Shown here: positions 1 to 11,263 of the stretch, in pieces
Layout of the letters: every line of letters begins with the position of its first letter
Position numbering within the stretch: position 1 is the first letter of the stretch
NCBI GenBank assembly: GCA_015501055.1
Contig: JADNYV010000674.1
Coordinates: 1-18,207, forward strand
Reading direction: 5' to 3'
From: Mucidula mucida
Lineage: Eukaryota; Basidiomycota; Agaricomycetes; Agaricales; Physalacriaceae
Length of the DNA stretch: 18,207 nucleotides
Position numbers and translations under genes: made by a program
The notes under the pieces: generated by a model
Databases searched by the model: none
What the model was told of the DNA's origin: nothing
The model's input: only the letters and a program-made list of their open reading frames with translations

Positions 1-383
1 AGCACCACCAGTAACCAAAATGCGCTTCCTGTTTGAAGGCGAAAGGAGCTTCACAGGCGGGAAGCGAGTGAGAGTTGTGTACGAGATGGAGCTCGTCGCG
101 GGGCTATAGATGGACTTGGACTGATACGCAGCGAACTCCCCTTTCGAGAAGAGGGCATGGTTGGCCTCCTCCGAAGCCTCCTTGTCGGAGGTAGTCGTCA
201 CGTAGTGCGGGCGGAGGTAGAGTGTGCGCAGAGCATCGAGCGGAACGACGCTGTCAAAACCAAAGTCATTGTAGCCGACGGTAGTAATCTCCTTGCCGTT
301 CTTATCCAACGTGACGATCTGTAAACAAGATAAGACGACGCGCGCGCGACAACGGCGACGAGACGTACTGAAGAGCCAGGCAT
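1..383 (-). CDS. UXS1: UDP-glucuronate decarboxylase (UDP-xylose synthase), 5' part
   Basis: This is the N-terminal part of an NAD-dependent sugar-nucleotide decarboxylase that turns UDP-glucuronate into UDP-xylose, the xylose donor for fungal glycans. The first exon (383-369) encodes only MPGSS. A 50-nt intron follows (368-319, GTACGT...TTTACAG). The second exon runs off the left edge. About 111 residues are present. They end in FPPVKLLSPSNRKRILVTGG, where ILVTGG opens the Rossmann GxxGxxG NAD-binding motif of the extended short-chain dehydrogenase family. The catalytic YxxxK and the rest of the enzyme lie outside the window. Fungal UXS proteins have a comparable N-terminal lead before the Rossmann fold. 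The ATG is the only one that joins in frame through this intron. No frame break is seen in this part. Recognition rests on the FPPVK...RKRILVTGG block, recalled from the family and not searched. Confidence 0.8.
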
Positions 384-702
384 GATAGTAAAAGGAAAAG
401 AAACGCTCCTGTACGCTTGCGATCGGTGGAAATAAGAGGGTGGACTTTAGGAGGCAAAAATCCTTTACTTGCTGGTGGTGGTCGTTGCACGGAACTGTCT
501 TATGTTTTTTTGGAACGGACCCAGAAAATTAGTTCACACGGTCTCGTTCGACCGCGCCTCTTGGAGCTGCCTTGAGGTTGCCTGGAGGCTCCTTTATTAC
601 TTTTACGCGATGACAACCATTGCGCCGAGACAGTTATCGCCTCTCGCCTTTTTTCTATCCCGTTTCAGGTGTAGGATTTCTAGCACATCCCAGAAGCTGA
701 AT
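384..702. other. Intergenic, upstream of UXS1
   Basis: No convincing gene. The first 100 bases or so should hold the 5' UTR and promoter of the minus-strand UXS1 gene. No clear TATA box or binding site could be assigned. The short open frames here have no coding character. Confidence 0.4.
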
Positions 703-1038
703 TCAGTCAACTAGTACATATCGTGAATTGAGAATGGCTAGTAGATTGAGGACGCGTTGCATGTTCATCAAGATCAAAAGATAAGGCGCCACGACTTCAT
801 GGAAGTCGCGAAAACCTGTCATTTCAGCTGGCTGTACGTAATATGTCGTAACACAAAACAGGAACATAAGACCAGTCAAGAACGTAAGAAACCGAGTACA
901 CCAGCCCCAATGGGACATCCTTTCTTCCAGCACAGAAGTCCTCAGTAGTTTCATGTCCCCGGGACAGTGACGGTACCGGGAAACACTCGCATTCTCAGCC
1001 TTCTGGAAAGTAATCGATGGAAAAGAATAAGAAGTCAT
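703..1038 (-). CDS. Doubtful small membrane-protein ORF
   Basis: An ATG-started open frame of 111 codons that I do not recognise. Its middle holds a hydrophobic stretch, FLTFLTGLMFLFCVTTYYV, that would suit one transmembrane helix. A second apolar stretch near the C-terminus contains YLLILM and VLNLLAIL. No signal peptide or domain motif is visible. A candidate donor (GTACAG) lies inside the frame, but no convincing exon structure could be built. It could be a real lineage-specific small protein, a relic, or chance. Nothing in the neighbourhood supports a function. Confidence 0.2.
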   Translation of the reverse strand: MTSYSFPSITFQKAENASVSRYRHCPGDMKLLRTSVLEERMSHWGWCTRFLTFLTGLMFLFCVTTYYVQPAEMTGFRDFHEVVAPYLLILMNMQRVLNLLAILNSRYVLVD

Positions 1039-1961
1039 CAACGCACAAAGACCAATGCAGCCAGGAGATTCTCTCCCGGTGAGACAACAGTTCGAAAGGG
1101 TTCTTCATGCTCTTGGTTGGGCGCTTTAGTGAACACCTCGCAGTCGCAGGTTGAACACGAGAGCGTTCGCTGATACTGCTGGCTTCTGCGAGCTCCAATA
1201 GCTTTGGTGGCACCCAATAGATGGCCGTATTGGGTGCCACCAGAGTTCAAGATGAAGACACAGAAGGAATCGATCGACACACAGATTACTGGCGTGTTGT
1301 AGCCTCCCGAATTACCAATAGTCGCGAGCAAAATCAAGAGTTATTGAAGTAGGGTAAGAACCTCAATCTGATACGAGAGTGTGAAGGACCTTCAGAAAGT
1401 ATGTCAGAGGATATCACGATGAGAGTCAGACAGAGTTCATCGTCGTCACAGAATGGGGAATGTCGTTCCTGCTAACGCTATGATCCGAATTCATCATCAT
1501 AGGAAACGCGGCTGACAACATACAAATGGGCGCCCAGAGTAGAATTTTCCAATTCCGTCGATACGCGGCAGTTGTCGAACTTGAGATGTGCAAGATACAT
1601 TTCCGGGTCGTCGCTGAGGGAGCCGAACATCGGGATAGCTTTCCGATGAGATGCTGCTAGGTATAATCCCGGGTGCGACATCATTTGAAAGATAGTTAGT
1701 ACTGGCAATCTCGATCAAGGCTTGAAGCCAATAACGCGATGCCACTTGTAGTCGACCTCTAGGTAAAACAACGACCATTAGAGAAGTCGAGAGCAGTGAA
1801 GTCTCAATCGTCCCAGTGAGCATGAACGACTGACGTCGACCGGTAGAAGGGGAATAGTCTGGAGAGTTTTCGTATATAACAGAAAGCTCTGTTAGTTTCT
1901 TGTCCCCCACATAAACGAAAGTCTACCGTGCGGCTTGAAAGACAACAAACTTGCCAGCAGA
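1039..1961. other. Gene-poor stretch with scattered coding-like fragments
   Basis: Apart from the hairpin, no gene can be supported. The minus strand at about 1478-1910 shows protein-like runs in alternating frames, but most of these frames lack an ATG start and no splice pattern joins them. It may be an extension of the relic described next, or chance. Confidence 0.3.
1205..1242. repeat. Perfect 15-bp inverted repeat (hairpin), 8-nt loop
   Basis: The left arm TGGTGGCACCCAATA (1205-1219) and the right arm TATTGGGTGCCACCA (1228-1242) are exact reverse complements around the 8-nt spacer GATGGCCG. The stem-loop is much longer than expected by chance in 18 kb. It lies in gene-poor DNA, is not beside a T-run, and has no coding gene around it that I can support. 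It might be a small foldback element, an RNA hairpin or a protein-binding palindrome; the sequence alone does not decide. Confidence 0.8.
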
Positions 1962-2597
1962 ATGTGCGTGGAGATTATTGAACGCCGTAACGCGCCTTGT
2001 GTCGGCCGACTCGATCCCAACAAGGCCACTCGTTCCCAGCTTCACAAGGTCCCTCTTGATATACACTTCAAGTTGAATGGGCTTGAGCGTCCTAGTTGAG
2101 ATTCTAAGTTGCTTGTCACGGAGCTTCCGGCTACAACCTCCCTAGAATGTACCGATACTGTGGTTCCTTTTGGCAATGAGTTCAACCGTTCGTGTACGAT
2201 GCTTACTCGTTGAGCAAGTTATCCGGTTCCAAGCACTTTGTCATCTTCGTTCGAAGTAGCTGGCAGTATCTCACAGCTCCCCCTCCGATGTCGGCATCGC
2301 TGTTTGGCGCCAACTATCACTGGAATTCTGCGGTATTCGACAGTGTGTGTGAGCAAGCTGGAGGAGGATGAATCGCTTACTATGATGAGCGGACCGCTTT
2401 ATGGGAACGATTAAACAGTCTCTATTTTCCCATCTGCGAGGGAAGCGCCGATAATGAGGACCAGTACTAATCTACTCTATCTTGTATAGGTGATTCCGTC
2501 ATCCTTTGTCAAGTCCTATCAAACCGATGACATTCTCACAGGCGTCTTGTATGCTCGATCAAGATGGACAATTCAAGAGGTTCGGAGTCTGCCATGA
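1962..2597 (+). pseudogene. Decayed coding relic, unidentified
   Basis: Three protein-like stretches follow one another on the plus strand. The first frame (ATG 1962 to TGA 2211) has one internal stop at 2097. The second frame (2186-2470) contains LSGSKHFVIFVRSSWQYLTA and, past a single internal TGA at 2369, ERTALWERLNSLYFPICEG, so 94 codons share one frame with one stop. The third (2490-2597) follows a good-looking intron end (TACTAAT...TTGTATAG) and reads VIPSSFVKSYQTDDILTGVL. The TGA at 2369 follows GGA GGA GGA and could derive from CGA by one C-to-T change. I do not recognise the protein. The parts may belong to one broken gene, or to an intron-rich gene whose structure I cannot resolve. 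Confidence 0.35.
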
Positions 2598-3104
2598 CGT
2601 GCTGGTCGCAGAATGGAAGCGCCAGAGTATTCTTTAGTAGGCATGAAGGCTTTGTGATGGAAGTGCCAAAGGCCTCTCGATTTCTGTTCAAAGAAGCTTT
2701 GAGGCAGACACAGCTGTCAAAGTTAATCATAATCATACCGGCTAAGCAGAACTACAAACGTGGATTATGTTGTTAAAAATATCCAGTAATGTATGTTCAC
2801 CGTTCTGCTGGATGAGAATGTCGGGACGGAAGACTGATTGAAATTCGGCGATGGTAAGGATCCGTGTCGGATATGTACTGTTGTGGGTGCTTTGTTCCGG
2901 TGCGGAAACAACGTGCCGAGACCAACGTGTGAGTGCAGATAGCCTTCTCGTGGCTTCATATATGGCTCGTAGCCTATCAGGAGCACGACATCATCTCGGA
3001 GCTCTCGAGGCGGAGCTAATTGAGAAGCGTGACCGGTTACGCGTGACGGAACGTTGTGGGCGTGACCCAGGGCCCCTTTGTTTACTTGCCCATTTCCCGT
3101 CATA
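2598..3104. other. Intergenic, upstream of the cyclin gene
   Basis: No gene supported. The right part must contain the promoter and 5' UTR of the cyclin. I see no clear TATA box near the expected place. Open frames on both strands here lack domain signatures. Confidence 0.4.
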
Positions 3105-4098
3105 ATGCTCGCGCTTGTACACCCCGCGCCCGACGTTCACCGACCACCAACCTCGTCACGCCCTCATCGACGGCAGACACCGTCGCGTTCCACCACGTCC
3201 TCCTCTTCATCATCGTCGTCGTCGGCAGCAGGCCCGTCGTCGTCGTCCGCATCCCGTTTACCCCATCCGCCTCCTATATCTCGCCGCGCACCATCGCCGC
3301 CGCGACCGCCACCGCCAGAGCCACCGTTGGTCGATATACACAGCTACCCGTCAGCGGAGCTGCTCAGGCTGCTCGCATCATTGCTCACACAGATTGCAGC
3401 TACCAATGATGCCCTCAAAGACTCGTCACAAGCGCCACCGTCTCATCCTCATTATCCCAGTGGCCTCACCACCGCATCTCTCAATTCCCTCGCCAATCCA
3501 TCCAGCACGCTGACCTTTCATGCACGAAATGTTCCCACCATTACGCTAGAGGCTTACCTCCTCCGCATCTTGAAATATTGTCCCACCACCAATGAGGTCT
3601 TTCTATCGCTGCTCGTGTACTTTGACAGAATGAGCAAGCTTACGGGCCGAGCTTTTGTCATAGACTCGTACAACATACATCGCCTGGTCATCGCAGGTGT
3701 CACCGTGGCCAGCAAGTTTTTCAGCGACGTATTCTATACAAATTCGCGGTATGCAAAAGTGAGCAACTCGACCTATCATTGTTCGTTCACCACTAACCAT
3801 TTGCCCCCAGGTCGGCGGTCTACCGCAAGCAGAACTCAATCAGCTTGAACTCCAGTTCCTCCTGCTCAACGACTTTCGCCTCGTCATACACCCCGACGAA
3901 ATGCAGCGTTACGCCAAACAGCTTCTCCTCTTCTCCACCAACGATTCAGAGTCTGAAATCGAGACGGAGACCGAGGAGGGTTGGACCACAGATGACGAGC
4001 CTACGATTCGACCGCCACGATCGGAGGACTCGTGCAGCATTGCCTCCGAAGACTCGTTCACCGTTCGGCCACCAGGCGAGCCCGACCGAACACCATGA
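3105..4098 (+). CDS. Pho80/Pcl-type cyclin
   Basis: A cyclin of the Pho80 family, the regulatory partner of a Pho85/CDK5-like kinase (phosphate signalling, glycogen metabolism or cell-cycle entry, depending on the paralogue). Exon 1 is 3105-3758, the intron 3759-3810 (GTGAGC...CACTAACC...CCCCAG, 52 nt), and exon 2 3811-4098; the product is 313 aa. Residues 1 to about 80 are Pro/Ser-rich and disordered. The cyclin box starts near residue 138 (FHARNVPTITLEAYLLRILK), continues through CPTTNEVFLSLLVYFDRM, and crosses the intron as NSRYAK|VGGLPQAELNQLE. That junction matches the conserved NSxYAKVGG block of Pho80-like cyclins and fixes the splice site. The last 55 residues or so are acidic and Ser/Thr-rich (SESEIETETEEGW). 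No frame break. The ATG at 3105 is the first in frame; upstream codons in this frame have no ATG. Which Pcl paralogue it is cannot be told from sequence. Confidence 0.88.
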
Positions 4099-5021
4099 CA
4101 TGTATATGACATTTTTATTCCTTCACATTGTGCACCTGCTGTAGACTCAACGCTTCTCTTAATCATTGTGGATTCTGTACATATATCTCACCCAAAATGC
4201 CACCCACCAAAAGGCTGGACTCGTTAATACAAGGAAATCTACCACTGGACTGGACGTTTGGCCTGCCACGTTTATTCGACAACCGCGTTGCGCCTCTTGA
4301 CCTGACATCGGTGTAAGATGCCACTTTATGACTCGGACGTTTCTGGGAACAAGCCGGATAGATTAAATTCAATCGCCGTTCGGTTATCCTATGGCGTCTG
4401 AGCCATGCCAAGATCCAGTCGGCGCTCACGAATCTGGGACTCGTGTCCAATTCAATTGGTCGCTGCGATTCGGCACCGGCCTTTGCCTTGAGGCAGCACG
4501 AGCGTGTCACTGAAAGAGCACCATACGGTCGTTGTTGATGAAAGACAGATTTGAAAGGCATTGTTCTCAAGGAAACACGATGTTGAATCTTCTCAGAGCA
4601 TCTGCCAACAGAGAGTAACACATGGACATGCATGTGGGGCACATGATGTCGCGGTTTGACTGAACAAGTAATCTCTTGCCAGGAAAGGAGTCTGTAGTGC
4701 TCAGTGGCCATGATCGTTTACAGCTGCTATAAATTTGAACCTGTAGGACAAATTTCTGAGAGAATTCCATGAATAATTCTCCAAAAGTAGAGAACTTGAA
4801 GCTCATATCGAGTCTGAATAAACCGCGCGATGAACATGATCGACTAGTATGAGTCTCTTCGTTCTCTAGCTACTGCTTCCTCTGAAAGACGAAGACGAGT
4901 CTAAATAAGTTCAGAGGTATCACTCCACGTCGATCTTAATCAAAGAATGTTCGCTGAACAGGATGAGATCCGGTTTCCAAACCGGCAACTAAAGCTTAAA
5001 ATTACTTGAATCTGTACCACC
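4099..5021. other. Intergenic between cyclin and RSA3
   Basis: No gene supported. A 182-codon open frame on the minus strand (4711-4163) has ordinary composition but no recognisable domain and no neighbouring evidence; I treat it as chance. The last bases before 5022 (GTACCACC) give a good start context for RSA3. Confidence 0.4.
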
Positions 5022-5601
5022 ATGCCCGCCGCGAAACCAGCGGCTCCCAAACGACGAAACCGCAAGCGAAAAAGACGCGCAGCCTCATCGTCCTCCTCCT
5101 CCGCATCTTCCTCATCAGAATCCGACTCTGAGCCCAAGACTCTGCCAGCACCATTAAAAATCACACCGTCCGCCGATCATGCATCGTCGTCCTCTGAATC
5201 GTCGTCTTCGTCTTCAGAGTCTGATTCGGACTCGGACTCGGATGTCCCCGCTGTTGCTGCTGCGTCGATAACACCAAAAGCCCAACCCCAGCCGCAGCGC
5301 TCGCCCTCTCCGCCGCCTGCGCAGATTCCATCCTTCATACCACCACAAAAAACCGATACCGAGCCCATTGAGCTCGAGGTCAAATTCCGCAAGTTCTGGA
5401 TGACTGCCGTGGCTGATGGCTTCAGTGAGGATCTCGATGAGCTGAGAAAGGTGAGTAGTGGGCAGGAAAAAAGGGAATTGACCTGACCTTCGCGCGTAGG
5501 AATCAAATTTGAGCAAAGCGCGGCTGGAGATGTTGGTTCATTCCTTGGCGGCCGGGACGGATGTCTTTTCCAAGGATGAGATGGAAGTTGTGTTGGGCTA
5601 G
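5022..5601 (+). CDS. RSA3: Ribosome assembly protein 3 (Rsa3)
   Basis: A nucleolar factor for 60S ribosomal subunit assembly. Exon 1 is 5022-5450, the intron 5451-5499 (GTGAGT...CTGACC...GCGTAG, 49 nt), and exon 2 5500-5601; the product is 176 aa, close to the length of fungal Rsa3. Residues 1-20 are basic (PKRRNRKRKRR, a likely nuclear/nucleolar signal). Residues 20-75 are long Ser runs mixed with Asp and Glu, a casein-kinase-2-like acidic tract typical of nucleolar proteins. The conserved C-terminal domain starts near residue 122: FRKFWMTAVADGFSEDLDEL, then RK|ESNLSKARLEMLVHSLAAG and TDVFSKDEMEVVL. The splice joins LRK to ESN in frame. The start codon has a strong context (CCACCATGC). No frame break. 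The family call rests on the FxxFxxxxVxxxFxxDLDxLR pattern and the C-terminal VFSxxE motif. Confidence 0.85.
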
Positions 5602-5780
5602 TTTGTGGTTACTTGACCGGTAATCTATATATCAGCTTCGTCGACGAGGTTGGTTGGAATAGACAGTGATGCGCTGCTCAGAACATAACTTAAACTCGCA
5701 CCTTATTCCTGCCCTTGCAATTATGTACAATCACAGTTTAGATTTTCACATAGTTTCAATGGAATTTACGAATGAATCAT

Positions 5781-5870
5781 GGGGGCATAGCTCAGCTGGG
5801 AGAGCAACAGACTGAAGATTATATAATCAGGGGCTTCTGGAGGTCCCCGGTTCAATCCCGGGTGCCCCCA
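5781..5870 (+). tRNA. tRNA-Phe (GAA) with 17-nt intron
   Basis: A full cloverleaf is visible: acceptor stem GGGGGCA/TGCCCCC (7 bp, perfect), D arm GCTC AGCTGGGA GAGC, anticodon loop CTGAAG followed by an intron, variable loop AGGTC, T arm CCCGG TTCAATC CCGGG, discriminator A. The anticodon GAA is at 5814-5816. The 17-nt intron (5818-5834, ATTATATAATCAGGGGC) sits after position 37, the canonical place for nuclear tRNA introns. Pairing resumes with TCTGG; one A-G mismatch occurs at the base of the anticodon stem. Confidence 0.95.
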
Positions 5871-5872
5871 TC

Positions 5873-5877
5873 TTTTT
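5873..5877 (+). terminator. Pol III terminator of tRNA-Phe
   Basis: A run of five T residues begins three bases after the discriminator base, the usual RNA polymerase III stop. Confidence 0.8.
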
Positions 5878-6351
5878 AGCTAAATCAAACTTGAAAGACA
5901 TTTTTGGTTTATCTTCGACTAAATGGCGTAATATATATTATATACTAGATTTAAACCCCCCGGGAGTCCATTTTTCTTACGGTTACCAGCTTTGACTAGG
6001 TGATGTGGCGCAGCGGGGCACTGCCCAAATCCGAGGCATATCAATACTAGCTAGGGCTTACTGCAGCTTATTAGGGCCTAACTGTCGCCCAGGCCTGAGC
6101 CAATTATTAAGCTTCATCTCTCTCAGCAAAAAATGTGTTATACAAATTTCAACGTTTCAAGAAAAACATACCTCAAACTGTTCCGATTCTCATGATGTGA
6201 TACGAAACTCAGGTATCTCATAATATTAAGGTCTGGTATCTATAACCGCACCGAAACTGAAGGTAGAAAATGGTATTCAATACAGTAATCTAGTGAAACA
6301 CTGTTACAACATTCAAACTAACAAGGTATCCCGAACACACCTAAGTATCCA
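5878..6351. other. Intergenic between tRNA-Phe and the SRPK 3' end
   Basis: AT-rich DNA with a TA-alternating patch near 5930-5946. It should contain the 3' UTR of the minus-strand kinase gene. No gene or clear regulatory site is seen. Confidence 0.4.
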
Positions 6352-8079
<1,728 letters not shown>

Positions 8080-8384
8080 CGCGTCTGCTTATCTCTTGGA
8101 GAGCGATAAGGATTTCTGTAGGTGTTTCGTTACTCGATGCTTCCGCGTGATCGGCTCGTCGTTAGGCAGCTGCCAGCCGGATTATCAAAATGGGAGTGAA
8201 ATCGATTAAATCTGCCTCGAGAGGCTGTTCTGGGGTATATGTCAGTATAGGCGCTATCGTCGTCCAGGTCGAACCCAAATGCGCACCATGTGATTGCATA
8301 AGCCGGATCACTGCGATCGGCCGGACCTGGCCTCCGCACTGCCTGTAATACGTTGATATATAATCCTCCGCAGCCACATGGTAA
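8080..8384. other. Intergenic, upstream of SRPK and tRNA-Glu
   Basis: No gene supported. It holds the promoter of the minus-strand SRPK gene and the region before tRNA-Glu. Short frames on the minus strand have no recognisable content. Confidence 0.4.
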
Positions 8385-8476
8385 TCCGATATGGTGTAAC
8401 GGCTAACATTGCCGCCTTTCAATCCACTACATAACAGCGATCGCGGCAGCTCGGGGTTCGATTCCCCGTATCGGAA
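8385..8476 (+). tRNA. tRNA-Glu (TTC) with 20-nt intron
   Basis: The acceptor stem TCCGATA/TATCGGA is perfect. The D-arm sequence TGGTGTAACGGCTAACA is typical of tRNA-Glu. The anticodon stem is GCCGC/GCGGC around loop CTTTCA plus C, giving anticodon TTC at 8418-8420. A 20-nt intron (8422-8441) sits after position 37. The T arm is CGGGG TTCGATT CCCCG, with discriminator A. A TTTT run at 8502-8505 is the nearest Pol III stop. Glu(UUC) is one of the tRNAs that receive the wobble 2-thio group made by NCS6, whose gene lies 3 kb downstream; the closeness is probably chance. Confidence 0.95.
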
Positions 8477-8501
8477 TCTGTCTGAACTTCAGACCACTTA
8501 A

Positions 8502-8505
8502 TTTT
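8502..8505 (+). terminator. Likely Pol III terminator of tRNA-Glu
   Basis: The first run of four T residues after the tRNA-Glu gene, 26 bases downstream of the discriminator base. It is a minimal stop signal. Confidence 0.45.
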
Positions 8506-8788
8506 GCTTGATGAATGGGACCTTTGACTCCCATTGTGATTTGTCAACTTTGACACGGCATTTGTTAAGTGAACGTTTGAACGATGTTCTCGATGGCCTC
8601 CGGACTTCAGTACTGTCCTCCGTCTTTCACCGGCTCTCGTACGAATGCCGATCACCGATCAATGTTTCTCCACTTTAGTCTTTACCCTTTTACTCTTCCC
8701 GTCGTCGTTCAAGTTGCTGGCGTTGTTGTTTTGTCGTAATTACCATCATCGTTGTTCACCTAACCGACGATTACGACGCCCGGTGCGC
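8506..8788. other. Upstream region of the dehydrogenase gene
   Basis: CT-rich patches at about 8668-8710 (CTTTAGTCTTTACCC and similar) resemble the pyrimidine-rich core promoters of filamentous fungi. The reading frame stays open upstream of the proposed ATG, so an earlier start cannot be ruled out. Confidence 0.35.
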
Positions 8789-11230
8789 ATGGCAAAGCCG
8801 ACGCTGTTTCAGACTCTACTTGGACGCCCATCTCAAACATATTCAAAACCTCCCGAAAAGCAGTACTTTTCTAACAAGGCACAACTACTACGCATCGTTT
8901 CGGCTGAGCCTGTGGCATGTGGAGAGACCATGCTATTCCTGATGACGAACCCACAGTGAGCACCATTGCCTACCACGCATCACGAAAATGACGTCCATCT
9001 AGACTTTCCTGAGAACGACCAATGATGACCATAATGACACCGCGGTTTCCCTCTTACCGCCTCCATCAATCGTAGTCCAAGGCGACGACGATAGTGAAGA
9101 TACCGATTCCGACGACATTTTCTACACTCCCAATTCCTCACCTCGAGTATCCATGGTGGCCCCGACTCTCCCAGAGTCCATCCCTCCACAAGGACATGGG
9201 CCTCGAGGTCATCGACATCTGTCGAATCTGTATCGCTCGATGGCCACTCTCTTTTCTCATCCGACTCTTCACCCTCCACTGGAATCACTACACCCATGAC
9301 TTCGGAAGCTGGCGATCATGAACCACTTCCGCGGCCCAAACGGCGACCTTCACAGACCAAGTATGATACTTTTGCGCAGGACTCTCAATGGCTTTGCACT
9401 CCCTCCAGACACAACTCCCTTCGTTCCACTCAGACACCAAGTTTGACACGCTCGTCTAGCGCGCGGACGTCGCCGCCCAGTACAAAACCTGGCGGTGGTA
9501 CCCGTCCCTCCATTCCCCGGTCCGCCACCACGCGCTCTCCGTCTGTATCACGTTCGTCGTCGCCTGCCTCGCGGTCCCATAAGCAGACGCCGAGTATCAT
9601 GATGAGTATGACTGCCTTGTTGGAGGAAGAAGAAAACGCACTTGGGTCGTTTCGACACTGTATAACACTTACGCTCCTCCTAATGCTCGATCGCGTAATG
9701 TTTCTGCTCCTACGCGGCCATTATCCGGACACGCGCGTCACAATAGCCTCCCTACCTCTACCTCTTACAGTCCTTTCAATTCCCTCTTCGGGTACGCCGG
9801 GATACACGTCGTTAACTCTGCCACGAGCGCCTCCTCCCGCCTTCGCTCCAAGCGTCAACACTAGCAGTAGATCTGAGCATCCTCGGAAACAAAGATTTCG
9901 TGGACTTGACCAAGAGCGGTATCGCTCAAACAACGATGGCCAGTGTTGAGGTTGTACGGGATTGGTTGGTGGCGGTGGGAAAGCTTGTTCCATCGAAAGC
10001 CTGCTCCCAAAGGTGACGTTTTAGGATTCACCAGCTACCGCGTGCCTCCTTCGTCTGTTCCGGCCAATGGCGTTTTAGTCCAGGTCTGGAGTGTGGGTGT
10101 CGATTGCATAGATTTTCGTTTAGCCTCGTCAGAATCGACGGGGTTTGTGCCCGGGCGGAGTTTTGTGGGTCGTGTGCTGGAATGTGGATGGGAGGTGAAG
10201 GATGAGGTGGCACGGAAGGCGAGTGGGTCGTCGGACTACTGGACGTAAGAAAGTAATGGATGCTTCTTGTTGGTCTGCGATATGCTGAAATAGCATTTTA
10301 GTGTGGCGCCTTGCAAGAATTCATCGTTGCGGATCGGCATCGGGTTTACAGAGTCCCGTATCCGCTGTCTGAAGGGAACATGAGTCCTGATGAGTTGGCG
10401 CTCCTGCCGCTGCGGCGGTGTCTGCGTATCGTGCCGTCGAACATTTGCTGGGCTTTTGGACTTCAGTTATGCCTTCAAGATGGCGTGGTGCGGCGATTTA
10501 CGAATGATCACAACCAGGGCAGACGAGCCGTCGCGTGCTGGTCTTGCGAGGACACGATGGAATTGTGGATGGCAGTGCAGATGCTGGCGAATAGAGGGTG
10601 GAGAGTCTGCTGCATGCCCTATGCCAGCTCTTGAAGGATGAAGACAATATATGCGGATATTGAGGACCGTATCCGAGAGTGGGGGTGAAGAGGTCGTATT
10701 CGATGACGGCGAGGCGGGGTGCGGTTGTGCGTGTTTATCGAGCGTCTCATGGGAGACGGCATACCTTTGACGCCATTCTTGATACTGTGGTGGAAGGATA
10801 TCTGGGAGGTGTCGCAGAAGCTCTTGAATGGGACTGGAGGGGAAGAGCTTGGCAGTTCACGACTCTTGTCGGGGACATACCTGAAAAGATCATCCCGATG
10901 CTGGATCGCACTTCAAGGCTGGCCTGCGTCGTTGCGCAATACACACAACCACGAGGGAAGCAAGGTTGGTTATGCGTGGGTGAGCATCGCGCAGGATGTC
11001 GACTGGGAAGAGAGGATGTACGGGATAGTATAGGCGCGGTTCTTCGTCTCGCCATCAACGAAGGTATAAGACCTTTTGTTGGCGGAGATGCCAGGACGGT
11101 TCCATTCGAACGGACACCAAACGTTCTTTTCTGCGGGTTTTTCAATAGTGGGAGTACTGTATTTGTTAAGTTGTTTCATGACATTCGGCTATACTTATTA
11201 GGACGTGTACATTCTATCGATACAGTGTAA
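8789..11230 (+). CDS. AST1-like medium-chain dehydrogenase/reductase with Ser-rich N-terminus; frame broken
   Basis: A quinone-oxidoreductase-like MDR protein of the AST1-related type found in basidiomycetes. The gene cannot be read in one frame, yet coding content runs through. An intron at 8956-9002 (GTGAGC...TGACG...CTAG) joins DEPT to a Ser/Asp-rich stretch containing VVQGDDDSEDTDSDDIFYTP. A long Ser/Pro-rich region follows to about 9900. From about 9925 comes TMASVEVVR, then GFTSYRVPPSSVPANGVLVQ and VWSVGVDCIDFRLA, a GroES-like domain, and GFVPGRSFVGRVLECGWEV. A second intron lies at 10253-10301. Next come GALQEFIVADRHRVYRVPYP and DELALLPL, a nucleotide-binding part (VLRGHDGI, MAVQMLANRGWRV), FDAILDT, VGYAWVSIAQDVDWE, DSIGAVLRLAI and TVPFERTPNV. 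Breaks appear near 9200, 9650, 10218, 10410, 10437, 10525 and several times in 10620-11010. The N-terminal start and the stop (11228-11230) are tentative. Confidence 0.65.
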
Positions 11231-11263
11231 CATAGGTAATACAGTGCAGCTTTTAGGCGAATG

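Noticed and set aside
302..490. Minus-strand frame upstream of UXS1 with a hydrophobic stretch
   Set aside because: It overlaps the UXS1 start and intron in another frame; the UXS1 exon structure explains the region.
792..808. Small palindrome CGACTTC-ATG-GAAGTCG
   Set aside because: A 7-bp stem with a 3-nt loop is expected by chance several times in 18 kb.
3056..3513. Two plus-strand open frames overlapping cyclin exon 1
   Set aside because: They are out-of-frame shadows of the Pro/Ser/Arg-rich N-terminus; the cyclin frame has the cyclin box and a working intron.
4163..4711. 182-codon minus-strand open frame between cyclin and RSA3
   Set aside because: It has an ATG, but no recognisable domain, no splice or repeat evidence, and an amino-acid mix like translated non-coding DNA. 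It is the best of the chance frames and would need transcripts to be revived.
4940..5516. Acidic minus-strand frames opposite RSA3
   Set aside because: They are the reverse reading of Ser/Asp codon runs (TCN and GAN repeats).
6005..6223. 72-codon plus-strand frame after tRNA-Phe
   Set aside because: No coding character; it lies in the likely SRPK 3' flank.
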